Shown in pieces: positions 54,012 to 63,937 of a DNA stretch of 64,000 nt. A model generated the notes under the pieces. The model was not told the origin of the DNA. It saw only the letters and a list, made by a program, of their open reading frames with translations, and ran no database searches. The first letter of the stretch is position 1, and each line of letters starts with the position of its first letter. Location: contig DASXKV010000004.1 in assembly GCA_036496605.1 (NCBI GenBank), positions 247,298 through 311,297 of the forward strand, in the 5' to 3' direction. The position numbers and the translations under genes are program-made. The DNA comes from Gemmatimonadaceae bacterium (GTDB taxonomy: Bacteria; Gemmatimonadota; Gemmatimonadetes; Gemmatimonadales; Gemmatimonadaceae).

Positions 54012-55670
54012 ATGAGAACCACTCCGCTTGTCGCGGCCATACTGGTGGGCTCCGTCGTTTCGACCGCCGCGGCGCAACAGCGAGCAGCTCTTCCAGCCGC
54101 TACGGACAGCGCCGTAGCGCGAAATCTTCGGAACGAGCAACGTGAGGATCCCAAGTTTGCCCCGGATCGTCACGAAGGCGAGGGACCGTTCCAGCGCCTC
54201 GTCATCCGCGGTGCGACGCTCATCGATGGGACTGGCGGCCCGCCGCGTGGACCCGTCGACATCGTCGTCGAAGGCAATCGCATCGTCGACATCGCCAATG
54301 TCGGCGTGCCCCGTGTGCCGATCGATTCCACGAAGCGTCCTCCCCATGCCGCGCGGGAGATCGACGCGACGGGAATGTACGTCATGCCCGGTATCGTCGA
54401 TCTGCACGTCCATCAGGGGACGCCGCAGAAAGCGCCCGAGTCCGAGTACTATAACAAGCTGTGGCTGGCGCACGGCATAACGACCGTGCGTGGCGTGCCG
54501 TTCGCGAGCTTTGCCTACTCGATTCACGAGAAGGAGCGGAGCGCCAAGAACGAGATCGTCGCGCCTCGTTATGTGGTGTATCAGCGTCCCGGCACCGGCT
54601 GGGGACAGGGCCCGGTCACGACACCGGAGCAAGCCCGCGCCTGGGTGCGATGGATCAAGGCGCACGGCGCCGACGGTCTCAAGCTCGGCGCAGAGCGCCC
54701 GGATCTCATGGCGGCGCTGCTCGACGAGGCGCGGAAGCTCAGCATGGGCTCGACGGCGCACTTGCAGCAGACAGGTGTCGGGATGATGAACGCCGATCAG
54801 GCCACCGCGTTAGGCTTGCAGACGGTGACCCACTTCTACGGATTGTTCGAGTCGATGTACGACAGCAACTCGGTGCAGCCGTATCCCGTCGATCAGAATT
54901 ACAACGACGAGCAGGACCGCTTCGGCCAGGTCGCGCGGCAGTGGAATCTCGTGACGCCGCACAGCGAGAAGTGGAAGCAGCTGCTCAAGAATCTGAAAGA
55001 ACGCGACGTCACGCTCGATCCGACGTTCAGCATCTACAGCGCGGGACGCGACCTCGCGCGGAAGATGAATCTGCCGTGGCATCAGAAATACACGCTGCCG
55101 TCGCTCTACGCGTACTACCAGCCAAGCCGCACGAATCACGGCTCGTACTGGTACTACTGGACGACGTGGGACGAGGTCGCGTTCAAGAACTTCTATCGCG
55201 TGTGGATGGAGTTCGTGAACGAGTACAAGAACATGGGCGGCAAGGTGACGACGGGCTCGGACGCGGGCTTCATCTTCAGCACCCCAGGCTTCGCGACGAT
55301 CGAGGAGATGGAGATTCTCCAGGAAGCGGGGTTCCATCCGCTCGAGGTGATTCGCAGCGCAACGATGTACGGCGCACTGACGCTCGCGCAGCGCACGGGG
55401 AAGGAGCCCGAGATCGGGGTCGTTAGGCCCGGCATGCTCGCCGATATGCTCGTCGTCAACGCGAATCCCCTCGAGAACCTGAAGGTGTTGTACGGGACGG
55501 GCTGGTTCCGGCTGAACGACAGTACCGGGAAGGTGGATCAAGTCGGCGGCGTGAAGTGGACGATCAAGGATGGGATCGTCTACGACGCGAAGGCGTTGCT
55601 TGCAGACGTCGCCAGAATGGTCGAGGATCAGCGCCGCTCGCCGACGCTTGCGGGGCAGAAAGCGCAATAA
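54012..55670 (+). CDS. Secreted amidohydrolase
   Basis: 552 residues with a signal peptide (LVAAILVGSVVSTAAAQQ). The amidohydrolase fold starts LVIRGATLIDGTGGPPRG. Metal ligands are HVH in GIVDLHVHQGTP, and the late Asp is in TTGSDAGFIF; the end (GVVRPGMLADMLVVNANPLENL) is the small beta domain. Substrates of relatives include dihydropyrimidines, imidazolones and peptides. The frame is open to 53550 but the ATG at 54012 begins the signal peptide. Convergent with the M48 gene. Confidence 0.87.
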   Translation: MRTTPLVAAILVGSVVSTAAAQQRAALPAATDSAVARNLRNEQREDPKFAPDRHEGEGPFQRLVIRGATLIDGTGGPPRGPVDIVVEGNRIVDIANVGVPRVPIDSTKRPPHAAREIDATGMYVMPGIVDLHVHQGTPQKAPESEYYNKLWLAHGITTVRGVPFASFAYSIHEKERSAKNEIVAPRYVVYQRPGTGWGQGPVTTPEQARAWVRWIKAHGADGLKLGAERPDLMAALLDEARKLSMGSTAHLQQTGVGMMNADQATALGLQTVTHFYGLFESMYDSNSVQPYPVDQNYNDEQDRFGQVARQWNLVTPHSEKWKQLLKNLKERDVTLDPTFSIYSAGRDLARKMNLPWHQKYTLPSLYAYYQPSRTNHGSYWYYWTTWDEVAFKNFYRVWMEFVNEYKNMGGKVTTGSDAGFIFSTPGFATIEEMEILQEAGFHPLEVIRSATMYGALTLAQRTGKEPEIGVVRPGMLADMLVVNANPLENLKVLYGTGWFRLNDSTGKVDQVGGVKWTIKDGIVYDAKALLADVARMVEDQRRSPTLAGQKAQ

Positions 55671-55727
55671 CGGATGGCGCACCTTTGCCTCTCTACAGGT
55701 GCGCCAGCGGCATGCGCGCTCTTCGGG

Positions 55728-58700
55728 CTAGCGCGTTCGCACTTCAAACCTGCTGAGGACCGCCCCGTCTCGCCCCGCGGATAGCACCATCACGTAGCCC
55801 CCTCGCGCCACCACGTCCGCGGTCCACCTTCCGCTCCCCCGCACGTTAGCACCGGGCAGCGTTAGGCGCGCCCCGCGACGTGTCGTGGCGTCGACGAGCA
55901 GCAGCCGCGCGCCGAAGCGCTCCGCTGCCGACAGGGTCTCGGAGGACTCGATGTGCACCAGGTCGAGCGATGGCGGCAGCTCCGCAATTTGTTGGACTTT
56001 CGACGCGGCCGTCGCCCACCAGACGCGCGTCGCGCCTGTCGATCGGTCGTAACACAACGCGGCCTCGCGCTCGATTTCATTGCCGCACGTCGGCATCCCG
56101 TCGAGGTCGGCGAGAAAGCGTTCGCCCGCGGCGCTCGAGCTGTGCAGCTCCCAGCGGATCGAGCCCGTCATCGCGAGCAGGAGTGGTGTGATGGCGTCTC
56201 GCCCGGTGTGAAAGCGGCCCAGCGTCGTCCAGATCGCATTCCCGTTCGCGAAGGCCGCTATTGGTTGTGTCAGCATTTCCCCTGGCTCGTACTCCGCACC
56301 GCGCGTCGCGAGACGGTACGTTCGTGGCCGGCCCCCGCCGAACGTGTCGGCGACCACCACGAACGAAGCATCGTCCTCCGCTCGGCCCACGACCAACCAC
56401 CACTGCCGTGTGCGATCGACGATGAGTTGAGGGCTTTCGAGCGTCGGGAGACGCTCGCGCCAGGCGACCGGGACGTTGCCCGCCCTGTTGGCCGCGACGT
56501 GCTCGGCTCGCAGCTCGAGGCTGTCGGTGCCTGCCGTGTCGAGTGCGAGCACCGTCTCGCTGTCGGCGAACACGATCTTCAAGGCGTCACTGGTCCTGAG
56601 TGCGTGCGACGGATCGCCGAACCGCCCGATGACGTATCGCGCGGCGTCGAAGGCGCGGGCCCTCTGCGGGTGATATTGCGTGATTGCAAACGCGGAGCCG
56701 TTAGGCGATGCAGCGAGGCCGAGGCCACCGCCGGGAATAGTGACCGAGCCGGCAGGCCGCAGGCTCGCCGTCGTCCATGTCAGCGAGCGCGTTCGGCCAA
56801 GGGGCCACGCGTCCCGTGTGAGCACTGCACCGAAGCCGAGCGACGCGCCACACGTCAAGACTCCCCCCGCGCGCCACCAACGCTGGGGCAGCGTCAGCAA
56901 CGCTCCGCCCAGGCCGAGGAGTACCGTCACCGCCGAGATAGCGAGGGAGTTACCGATGAGCGACGCCGGGCGCTCGCTCGCGAGCGGTGCCATGCCTAAC
57001 GCGACGACGACGACGACGCCCGCGAGAATGCCGATGAGGATCCATGCCTCGCGCGTGATTCTCCCTGCCGCGCCGCGGCTCGCGTCGACGCGAGCGCGTT
57101 GCGCGGCGAGCACGATTAGCGTGATGGCGACGGATACGGCGCCAAGCGCGGCGAGCTGACGCACGGGATCGGCCCAGGCGATCGCGCGCGCCGCGACAAC
57201 CACTCGCGCGAGGGCAATCGAGGCCGTCGCCGCCACCGCGGCGGTGAGTGTTGGCCGAACCAGGACGACGATCAGCGGGATGACCGTGAGCCCCAGCTCT
57301 CCGGTCATCGTGAGCATAACGAGGAGCGCGAGCGCGAGCCATCGAACAGCGGGCGCGCGCGCGGGCGCCGCGGTTGGCCGGCGCTGCCCGAGCTTGACGT
57401 CGACTCGGTCCAGTGCGCCCTGGAGCGCGGCCACATCGTTGAGCGCGATAGGCGCACTCCAACTGTGACCAACGGGATCGGTCGCGACGAGCCGGCGAGC
57501 GCCACCATCCGCGGCGACGCGAAGCTCGGCGAGATCGCGGTAGGACATGGCACGATAGCTCGACGCGGCGGCGCGGAGAACGTCGAGCGCGAGCGGCGCT
57601 TGCTCGGGCACGCCCTCGAACCAGTACACGCGTTCGTTGTCGAGCGCGATCACCGTCCCCGACGGAGACCGAACAATCGCACTCACCTCGGGCATGTGCG
57701 GCTCCAGAGTACCGCCGCGCTCCCGCAAGGCCTGGATGCGCCGGGCGAGGCTCGGATGCGTGGCCGCGCGCTCGATGGCGTGCGGCCAGCGTCGCGGTAC
57801 GCGGCTGTAGACGTGCAGCTTCGTCAGCGCGCGTGCGAGAGCGTTGGGATCCCCAGTAAGAACCGTCGCTCGCAGATCGCTCGCCGTTTCCGCGTCGCGG
57901 CGTTTGGCGACGCGCTTGCCTAACGTCATGATCACGACGACCGGCACGAGCCACGACGTCAGCAGTGCCGCGTCGGGGACGCCGCGCAGCAGCAACGCCG
58001 GGAGGCCTGCGGCGAGCGCGGCGAGCGCGAGGCCGGCCAACCATGAACGCCGAAGCCGGCCGCGAGTGAACTGTTCGTGATGCGCGATCTCGTGAGCGAA
58101 TATCGCGGCGATCTCGTCATCGTCCATCGTTGCAACGATCGTGTCGCCTAACGCCACCGCCGGATGCGTCAGCGACGGAATCGCCAGCGCGTTCATCACG
58201 TAGCCACCCGGCGCCCCGTAGCGGTACACTTCGGGCCGGCGCGGGAGGGCGGTTCCAGCCCGTTCAACGATGGCGTCGAGTTTTGCCATGAGCTCCGGCC
58301 GCGCCGTCACCCGTAACGGAACCGCACGATGCAGCGCGAGGAAGACGCGCGCATAGTGGTGCTGCCAGAGTGCGATGACGAGCCCGAACGCGCCGCCCGT
58401 CCAAAGCGCGAGGCGCATCGCGGCGTCCGTGTTGTTCGGCTCGAGCCCGAGCGCGAGCGAGGTCACGAGCGCCGGCGCGAAGCCGGCGAGAAGCCACAAT
58501 CCGAAGTGCCCGACCGACGAGAAGATCGCATACCGCAGATACGCGAGCGCGCTCCACCGCTCGCCGAACAGCCTTCGCCGAATCGGATACGACGTGAGGA
58601 GGAGCGTGATCCAGAGCAGTGGGATCGCCCACAGCGCGTCGTCCGCGAAGAGAATCGCGAGCGCGAGTGCTCCTCCGAGCGTCAGGCCGGCGAGCTTGCG

Positions 58701-58844
58701 TCGCCGATCGAAGAGCAGCTCGGGGAGAACCGGGTCGTCCGCGCGCGCTAGGAGCGTGCGCCCGGTCCACCAGGCTACGACCGCCGGGGCCAGCGCCAAC
58801 AGCGTAGCGAGGCAAAGCGACAGAGAAGCGGACACGGGAGGCAC
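55728..58844 (-). CDS. Very large M48 membrane metallopeptidase
   Basis: 1038 residues. Residues about 1-340 are an HtpX/Ste24-like peptidase: several membrane segments, active site HEIAHHE (251-257; zinc H251, E252, H255) and downstream ETASD (319-323) supplying the third ligand. A long second part has another hydrophobic block (about 490-660) and a C-terminal beta-rich, propeller-like periplasmic portion of about 350 residues. Ordinary M48 enzymes have 280-450 residues, so this is a large fusion. GTG start at 58844. Confidence 0.85.
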   Translation of the reverse strand: MPPVSASLSLCLATLLALAPAVVAWWTGRTLLARADDPVLPELLFDRRRKLAGLTLGGALALAILFADDALWAIPLLWITLLLTSYPIRRRLFGERWSALAYLRYAIFSSVGHFGLWLLAGFAPALVTSLALGLEPNNTDAAMRLALWTGGAFGLVIALWQHHYARVFLALHRAVPLRVTARPELMAKLDAIVERAGTALPRRPEVYRYGAPGGYVMNALAIPSLTHPAVALGDTIVATMDDDEIAAIFAHEIAHHEQFTRGRLRRSWLAGLALAALAAGLPALLLRGVPDAALLTSWLVPVVVIMTLGKRVAKRRDAETASDLRATVLTGDPNALARALTKLHVYSRVPRRWPHAIERAATHPSLARRIQALRERGGTLEPHMPEVSAIVRSPSGTVIALDNERVYWFEGVPEQAPLALDVLRAAASSYRAMSYRDLAELRVAADGGARRLVATDPVGHSWSAPIALNDVAALQGALDRVDVKLGQRRPTAAPARAPAVRWLALALLVMLTMTGELGLTVIPLIVVLVRPTLTAAVAATASIALARVVVAARAIAWADPVRQLAALGAVSVAITLIVLAAQRARVDASRGAAGRITREAWILIGILAGVVVVVALGMAPLASERPASLIGNSLAISAVTVLLGLGGALLTLPQRWWRAGGVLTCGASLGFGAVLTRDAWPLGRTRSLTWTTASLRPAGSVTIPGGGLGLAASPNGSAFAITQYHPQRARAFDAARYVIGRFGDPSHALRTSDALKIVFADSETVLALDTAGTDSLELRAEHVAANRAGNVPVAWRERLPTLESPQLIVDRTRQWWLVVGRAEDDASFVVVADTFGGGRPRTYRLATRGAEYEPGEMLTQPIAAFANGNAIWTTLGRFHTGRDAITPLLLAMTGSIRWELHSSSAAGERFLADLDGMPTCGNEIEREAALCYDRSTGATRVWWATAASKVQQIAELPPSLDLVHIESSETLSAAERFGARLLLVDATTRRGARLTLPGANVRGSGRWTADVVARGGYVMVLSAGRDGAVLSRFEVRTR

Positions 58845-58886
58845 GCCTCATAGACGAGCGAGCGGCACTCGGCGTGACGGCGAAGC

Positions 58887-59411
58887 TCACCAGATGTGAG
58901 CCACTACGGGCAGCCTCCACTCGAGGACGAGAGTCCCGCGCGGCACTCTCGTCTCGTTAGGGCTGCCACTCGGACCCCGGTTGCCGAGCAACGTCGATCC
59001 CTTCGCCACGGCAATGGCCACCACTCCCACGACCGTCCCGCCGACGAGAAGCGAGGTGCGCAGCTTATCGAGCCGACGCAGCTGCAGCTGTTGCACGTCT
59101 GCGCGCGGAATGACAATCCGCTGTTGTGCTTGCCGGGAGAGAGCGCCGCCCTCCGACGACGGGGCCAAAGGCAATGGGACAGCGAGGGCGATGCAGCTGT
59201 CGGCCTCCTCGAGTACGTCCCCTTCAACGGCGCGATCTCTCAATCCGACGATCGAGTCGAGCTTTTCTGCTTCTGAGCCGGAGACGCGAATGCGGACGCG
59301 GTCGCCGACTCTCGGCCCGGATGCAGGGGCCGGCGTGTACGAGAAACATGCGGAAAGCACCGCGAGCGCGGCGCCTAACGCCGCCGCGCGAGCCAACCTG
59401 CATGGATGCAC
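58887..59411 (-). CDS. Lipoprotein with SH3-like segment
   Basis: 174 residues from the GTG at 59411, preceded by GAGGAG. Lipobox LSAC (Cys about 22). The mature part starts TPAPASGPRVGDRVRIRVSGSEAEK with SH3-like alternating strands, followed by a central region with IPRADVQQLQLRRLDKLRTSLLVG and a hydrophobic GGTVVGVVAIAVAKG segment, perhaps membrane-inserted. The family is not recognised; similar proteins are common near SusC genes in gemmatimonads by impression only. It is divergent from the SusC gene. Confidence 0.7.
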   Translation of the reverse strand: MHPCRLARAAALGAALAVLSACFSYTPAPASGPRVGDRVRIRVSGSEAEKLDSIVGLRDRAVEGDVLEEADSCIALAVPLPLAPSSEGGALSRQAQQRIVIPRADVQQLQLRRLDKLRTSLLVGGTVVGVVAIAVAKGSTLLGNRGPSGSPNETRVPRGTLVLEWRLPVVAHIW

Positions 59412-59678
59412 GAGAAGTCTCCTCGACGAGAGGATTTGGACGAATTCCGCAAAATCGTAACGCCCGGAAGCGCTCGCCGCCATCTCTCTCCCTCCCGGCC
59501 CCCGTTCGTCCCAGCGACCTGGTTGACACCGCGCGAACTCGGGGAAATCGTATGCCTCACGCGGGTCGTCAGGCTTCACGCATTCTGAGGACACGCATCG
59601 GGGCGGTGGCGTCCGCTGGGGGCACCGGTGGGCGCTCTCGCGACTGCTCCATATCACTGCGTGAGGGGGGACGTCGTT

Positions 59679-62627
59679 ATGGTCGCTCAGCTACGAGGAA
59701 GGACCTGCTTCACGGCGGGCGTCGTCGCGTTGATGCTGTTCCTGGCGCCGCGACTCGACGCGCAGGGCTCGACCGGCAGTGTGCGTGGAGTGGTACGCCA
59801 GACCGGAACCTCGGCGCCACTCGCCAACGCCGAGGTCACGGTTACCGGAAGCCGCCTCGGTGCGCTCTCGCGCAACGACGGCAGCTACGTCATCACGAAC
59901 GTGCCGGCGGGAGCGCATCGCGTGCATGTTCGGCTCTTCGGCTTTTCGCCTAACGAGCAGAGCGTCACCGTCACGGCCGACGCAAGCGCGACGGTCGACT
60001 TCGTACTCTCGCCGACGGCCGTGCAGCTCGACCAGGTCGTGGTGACGGGCACTGCGGGCCAGGCGCGCCGGCGTGAAGTCGGGAACGCGATCTCGGCGGT
60101 GCAGGCGTCGGAGACGCCGGAGGTGAAGACCGACGTCTCGTCGCTTCTGCAGGGACGCATCGCCGGCGCCAGCGTGCAGCTCTCGACGGGCAGCACCGGC
60201 GCGGGTGCGTCGATCCGGCTTCGCGGGAACACGAGCGTCGCGCTCTCGAATCAGCCGCTGATCTATGTCGACGGTGTACGTACCCGAAGCGACGAGTATC
60301 CAAAGAACGTGCCGCCCGCCGGTTCGAACCTGCGTAGCACGAACTATTACGCGAGTCCGCTCAACGACATCAATCCCGAGGATATCGACCGCATCGAAGT
60401 CCTCAAGGGCGCGGCGGCGACGACGCTGTACGGAACCGAGGCCGCGGCGGGAGTGATCCAGATCTTTACCAAGCGCGGTACGATCGGCACACCATCGTGG
60501 AATTTCGAGACGACTCAGGGCTTCAATCGCGAGCGCCCCTTCGGCCTCGATGCCGTTGATCCGACCGACACGACGGCGAACAGCTGTAGCACCCGATTTG
60601 GGCAGCGCAACTGCGCGGAATACCTCTACATGAATCCCTGGCTCCGCAACGGCATCAAGAGCGATTACAACCTGTCGGTGAACGGCGGCGCGGCGAACGG
60701 GACGCGCTACTTCCTCTCCGGCGGCTTTGATGACAATCAGGGTGTCATGCCACTGGACGAAGAACGGAAGTATGGCGTGCGGGCGAACTTCACCTTTGCG
60801 CCAACACAGACGCTCACCTTCGATTGGAACAGCAGCTACACGAACAATCACATCAGCAATACGCCGGCGGGCAACAACGCCGCGGGCCTAACGCTGAACG
60901 CGTTCCGCCGGAACCGGAACTATTACGGCAGCGCGAACATCGACACGATCTCCCAGGTCCTTCAGTATCAGCTCAACACCTGGATCAACCGCATGATCCT
61001 CGGTGGGACGATGAATTACGCGCCCTTTGCGGGGATGACGAACAAACTCACGGTCGGAATCGATCGTGCGAACGTCGAAAACCGCAACTTGCGTCCGTTC
61101 GGCTTCCCCGAGTCGCCGACGGGGACGCTCTCCGAGGAGCAGTGGGCGAACCAAGTGCTGACGACGGATTACGTCGGCAGCTTCGAGCACGAGATACGCG
61201 GCTTGATGTCGACGTTCGCATGGGGCGGCCAGGCATCACTCAACGATTTGCGGGACGTCCAAGCGTACACGATCGGCTTCGGAGGGCCCGGCGATCCCAC
61301 GATTTCGACGGGTTCACAATGGAACGGGACCGAGTCCCGCGTGCGCATCCTCACCGGCGGGCTCTTCCTGCAGGAGATGATCGGTTGGCGTGATCGGTTG
61401 TTCGTCACCGGTGGTGCGCGGTTCGACAAGTACAGCGCTTTCGGCAAGAACATCGGCGTGCAGCCGTATCCAAAGATCAGCGCATCGTACGTCATCTCGG
61501 ACGAGTCGTTCTGGCAATCGAGCGCCCTGAACCGCATTGCGAGCACGATGAAGCTTCGCGCCGCCTATGGCCAAGCGGGCCGCGCGCCCGGCGCCTTCGA
61601 CTATCTGCGCAGCTACGACGCTGTCGGCTGGGGCGGCCAGCCCGCGCTGCGGACGCGCAATTTAGGAAATCCTGATCTCGGTCCGGAACGATCCGCGGAG
61701 ACGGAAGTTGGCTTCGAGAGCAGCTCGCTCAGTGGGCGCCTCGGCATCGATCTCACGTACTATCGAACGCGGACCACCGACGCGTTGATCAACCTGACGC
61801 CGCCTCCATCGGGCGGCTTCCTCAATCCGCAGCTCGAGAATATCGGCACGCTCGACAAGCGCGGCCTCGAGCTCGCGATCAACACGACGCCGTTCCAGCA
61901 CGAGAAGCTCACCTGGACGCTCGGCTCGACGATCGCGCTCAACAAGAACCGCGTGCTGAGCCTCGGCGGCGCAGCACCGTTCAATGTGTCGCCGGGCGGC
62001 AACGGCAACGGCTTCGCCATGGAAGGCCAGCCGCTGGCGGTGCTCCGTGGCCGATACATCACGAATGCCGACGCTATCGCCGATCCGATTGTCGAGCAGA
62101 ATCACCTCTTCGGGCCCTCGCAGCCGACGCGGATCATCGGCGTAACGAGCGCACTCCACTTTCCGAAGGGCATCGAGCTCTCGGCGCGCGCGGAGTATCA
62201 GGGCGGCAACTATCTCGACGAGGACGCGTCGTACCAGGCGTTATCTCGGGCCGTGCGTTGGCCGACGTGCTTCGACGCCTACGCGAAGCAGGCCGCCGAT
62301 GGCAATCAGAACAACTGGACCGCGCGCGAGCGCGCGACCTGCAACTCGTCGCAAGTGCGGCAGGACGAATTCATCTTCAAGGCCGACTTCGCGAAGCTGC
62401 GTGACGTGACGCTTCGCGCGCCCGTTCCGCAGCGGCTCGTTCCGGGAACGCGGAGCGCCAGCATTTCCGTCTCCGTGCAGAACTGGTTCACCTGGAAGAA
62501 CAAGAATTTTCGGCTGTTCGATCCGGAGATGGCGGGGAACGACGGCTTCAACGCCACCGTTCGCTACATCTCGGAGCAGATCCCTGCACCGGCCACGGTC
62601 GTGGCGCGACTGCAGATCCAATTCTGA
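59679..62627 (+). CDS. SusC/RagA-type TonB-linked receptor
   Basis: 982 residues. Signal peptide (ending PRLDAQ), carboxypeptidase-regulatory-like domain (about 32-110), plug (about 115-245, with RGNTSVALSNQPLIYVDGVRTRS and DIDRIEVLKGAAATTLYGTEAAAGVIQIFTKRG) and barrel to VVARLQIQF. The phrase GAAATTLYGTEAAAGVI is diagnostic of SusC-type receptors. With the SusD-like gene 26 bases downstream it forms a glycan or peptide uptake pair. The ATG at 59679 is chosen as the signal-peptide start. Confidence 0.92.
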   Translation: MVAQLRGRTCFTAGVVALMLFLAPRLDAQGSTGSVRGVVRQTGTSAPLANAEVTVTGSRLGALSRNDGSYVITNVPAGAHRVHVRLFGFSPNEQSVTVTADASATVDFVLSPTAVQLDQVVVTGTAGQARRREVGNAISAVQASETPEVKTDVSSLLQGRIAGASVQLSTGSTGAGASIRLRGNTSVALSNQPLIYVDGVRTRSDEYPKNVPPAGSNLRSTNYYASPLNDINPEDIDRIEVLKGAAATTLYGTEAAAGVIQIFTKRGTIGTPSWNFETTQGFNRERPFGLDAVDPTDTTANSCSTRFGQRNCAEYLYMNPWLRNGIKSDYNLSVNGGAANGTRYFLSGGFDDNQGVMPLDEERKYGVRANFTFAPTQTLTFDWNSSYTNNHISNTPAGNNAAGLTLNAFRRNRNYYGSANIDTISQVLQYQLNTWINRMILGGTMNYAPFAGMTNKLTVGIDRANVENRNLRPFGFPESPTGTLSEEQWANQVLTTDYVGSFEHEIRGLMSTFAWGGQASLNDLRDVQAYTIGFGGPGDPTISTGSQWNGTESRVRILTGGLFLQEMIGWRDRLFVTGGARFDKYSAFGKNIGVQPYPKISASYVISDESFWQSSALNRIASTMKLRAAYGQAGRAPGAFDYLRSYDAVGWGGQPALRTRNLGNPDLGPERSAETEVGFESSSLSGRLGIDLTYYRTRTTDALINLTPPPSGGFLNPQLENIGTLDKRGLELAINTTPFQHEKLTWTLGSTIALNKNRVLSLGGAAPFNVSPGGNGNGFAMEGQPLAVLRGRYITNADAIADPIVEQNHLFGPSQPTRIIGVTSALHFPKGIELSARAEYQGGNYLDEDASYQALSRAVRWPTCFDAYAKQAADGNQNNWTARERATCNSSQVRQDEFIFKADFAKLRDVTLRAPVPQRLVPGTRSASISVSVQNWFTWKNKNFRLFDPEMAGNDGFNATVRYISEQIPAPATVVARLQIQF

Positions 62628-62653
62628 TCGAACCCCGAACCGGAGCATCATCC

Positions 62654-63937
62654 ATGAAAGCACTCATTCGTTGCGGACTCGGCGTATCGATAGGCGTTGT
62701 CGGCCTCGTCGGCTGCGAGTTCAAGGTTACTAATCCAGGACCGGTGCCTTCCGAGAACCTCGATAGCCGGGCGACCGCGGCCGGTATCGTGAATGGAGCG
62801 GGGCGCGATCTGTCGGACGCGCTGAACTGGATCGCCTACACCGGCGGCGCGATTTCGCGCGAGGTATTCCCCGCCGGATCGACAGGCAGCTTCGGCATCT
62901 CGGCACAACAACAGGTGGGCAAGCTGCTCGACGACGATACCAACAACTACTGGCAGCTCGCGCAACGGGCTCGCTTCGAGGCGGAAGACGGCGCGCGGCA
63001 TCTCAAATCCAGCCTCGGGTCGAGCTTTGCCCAGGACACCCTCGGCGCCAAGATCCTGATTTGGGCGGCCTATGCCAATCGCCTGCTTGGCGAGAACATG
63101 TGCGACGCGGTGATCGATGGCGGCGCGAAGCAAGCCGCGACCGTGTATCTCACGCGGGCCGATTCCGAGCTGACGGAAGCACTGGCGATTGCAATGGCCG
63201 TGAACGTCACAAAGTTCATCAACGTTGTGCACGCGGCGCGCGCGGCAGTGCGTCTCGACCTGAACAAAGTGCCGGAAGCACTCGCCGATGCGAACACGAT
63301 CGCCGACGCATTCGTGTACGCGATGCCGTACTTCACCACCGATCAGGATCAGTACAATCGCATCTTCTGGGCGACCGCGAATCAACCCTATCGCGCGCAC
63401 ACGGTGTGGAACACCGTCAACGATCAGTACTACACCGACACGAATGATCCGCGCGTACCCTGGGCGAGCGATGCCAATCAACCCGTCGGCGATGCCGCGG
63501 TGCTCAGCCTCGGCCGCGTGACCTGGCACAAAGAGCTGAAATTCGCCAAGCAGGATGCGGCGATCAATCTCTCGAGCGGTTGGGAAATGCGGCTCCTCGA
63601 AGCGGAGGCAGCGTTGATCGGCAATGACCTAACGAGTGCGATGATCCTGATCAACAAGCATCGGATCGCGCTCGGTCTGCAGCCCTGGACGGCGTCGACG
63701 ATCGACGACGGATGGACCGCGCTTCGCCGCGAACGCGGAATCGAGCTCTGGCTCGAAGGTCGGCGGTTGAATGATCTTCGGCGTTGGAAGGCCGCAAACG
63801 CGCCTGGAACGCTCTCGCCTCTCGAGCAGCCCGGCACCGGTACCAGCGGCGCCCCGTCATATCTCACGCAACAGGATCTCTGCTTCCCGATACCAACCTC
63901 CGAGAAGCAAAACAATCCGAATCTCGCTGGATCGTAG
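62654..63937 (+). CDS. SusD/RagB-like surface lipoprotein
   Basis: 427 residues. Lipobox GLVGCE (Cys 21). TPR-like helical repeats and the SusD end motif (GWEMRLLEAEAALIGNDLTSAMILINKHRIALGL, LRRERGIELWLEGRRLNDLRRW) are present. SusD proteins sit over the SusC pore and bind ligand at the cell surface. It directly follows the SusC gene, so the pair is complete. The stop is at 63937. Confidence 0.9.
   Translation: MKALIRCGLGVSIGVVGLVGCEFKVTNPGPVPSENLDSRATAAGIVNGAGRDLSDALNWIAYTGGAISREVFPAGSTGSFGISAQQQVGKLLDDDTNNYWQLAQRARFEAEDGARHLKSSLGSSFAQDTLGAKILIWAAYANRLLGENMCDAVIDGGAKQAATVYLTRADSELTEALAIAMAVNVTKFINVVHAARAAVRLDLNKVPEALADANTIADAFVYAMPYFTTDQDQYNRIFWATANQPYRAHTVWNTVNDQYYTDTNDPRVPWASDANQPVGDAAVLSLGRVTWHKELKFAKQDAAINLSSGWEMRLLEAEAALIGNDLTSAMILINKHRIALGLQPWTASTIDDGWTALRRERGIELWLEGRRLNDLRRWKAANAPGTLSPLEQPGTGTSGAPSYLTQQDLCFPIPTSEKQNNPNLAGS

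Larger units (their letters stand above)
641..63634. repeat. Dispersed octamer GCCTAACG / CGTTAGGC
   Basis: Hand scanning finds 36 copies of CCTAACG and 25 of CGTTAGG on the plus strand, 61 in total; about 49 carry the extended form GCCTAACG or CGTTAGGC. Plus-orientation starts include 641, 1467, 1941, 3548, 3582, 4728, 6419, 7194, 10689, 12442, 13698, 15180, 19666, 20926, 24108, 31997, 38065, 39893, 41430, 41791, 44657, 49203, 49263, 50097, 56995, 58147, 59949, 60887 and 63628. Reverse starts include 3848, 15836, 16605, 17105, 17681, 20609, 28842, 35159, 42283, 42712, 43440, 43659, 44129, 54808, 55860 and 56699. Most lie inside genes. Function unknown; see findings. Confidence 0.85.

Noticed and set aside
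55953..56999. 348-codon frame antisense to the M48 gene
   Set aside because: Arg/Glu/Ala-rich shadow without domains or ribosome-binding site.
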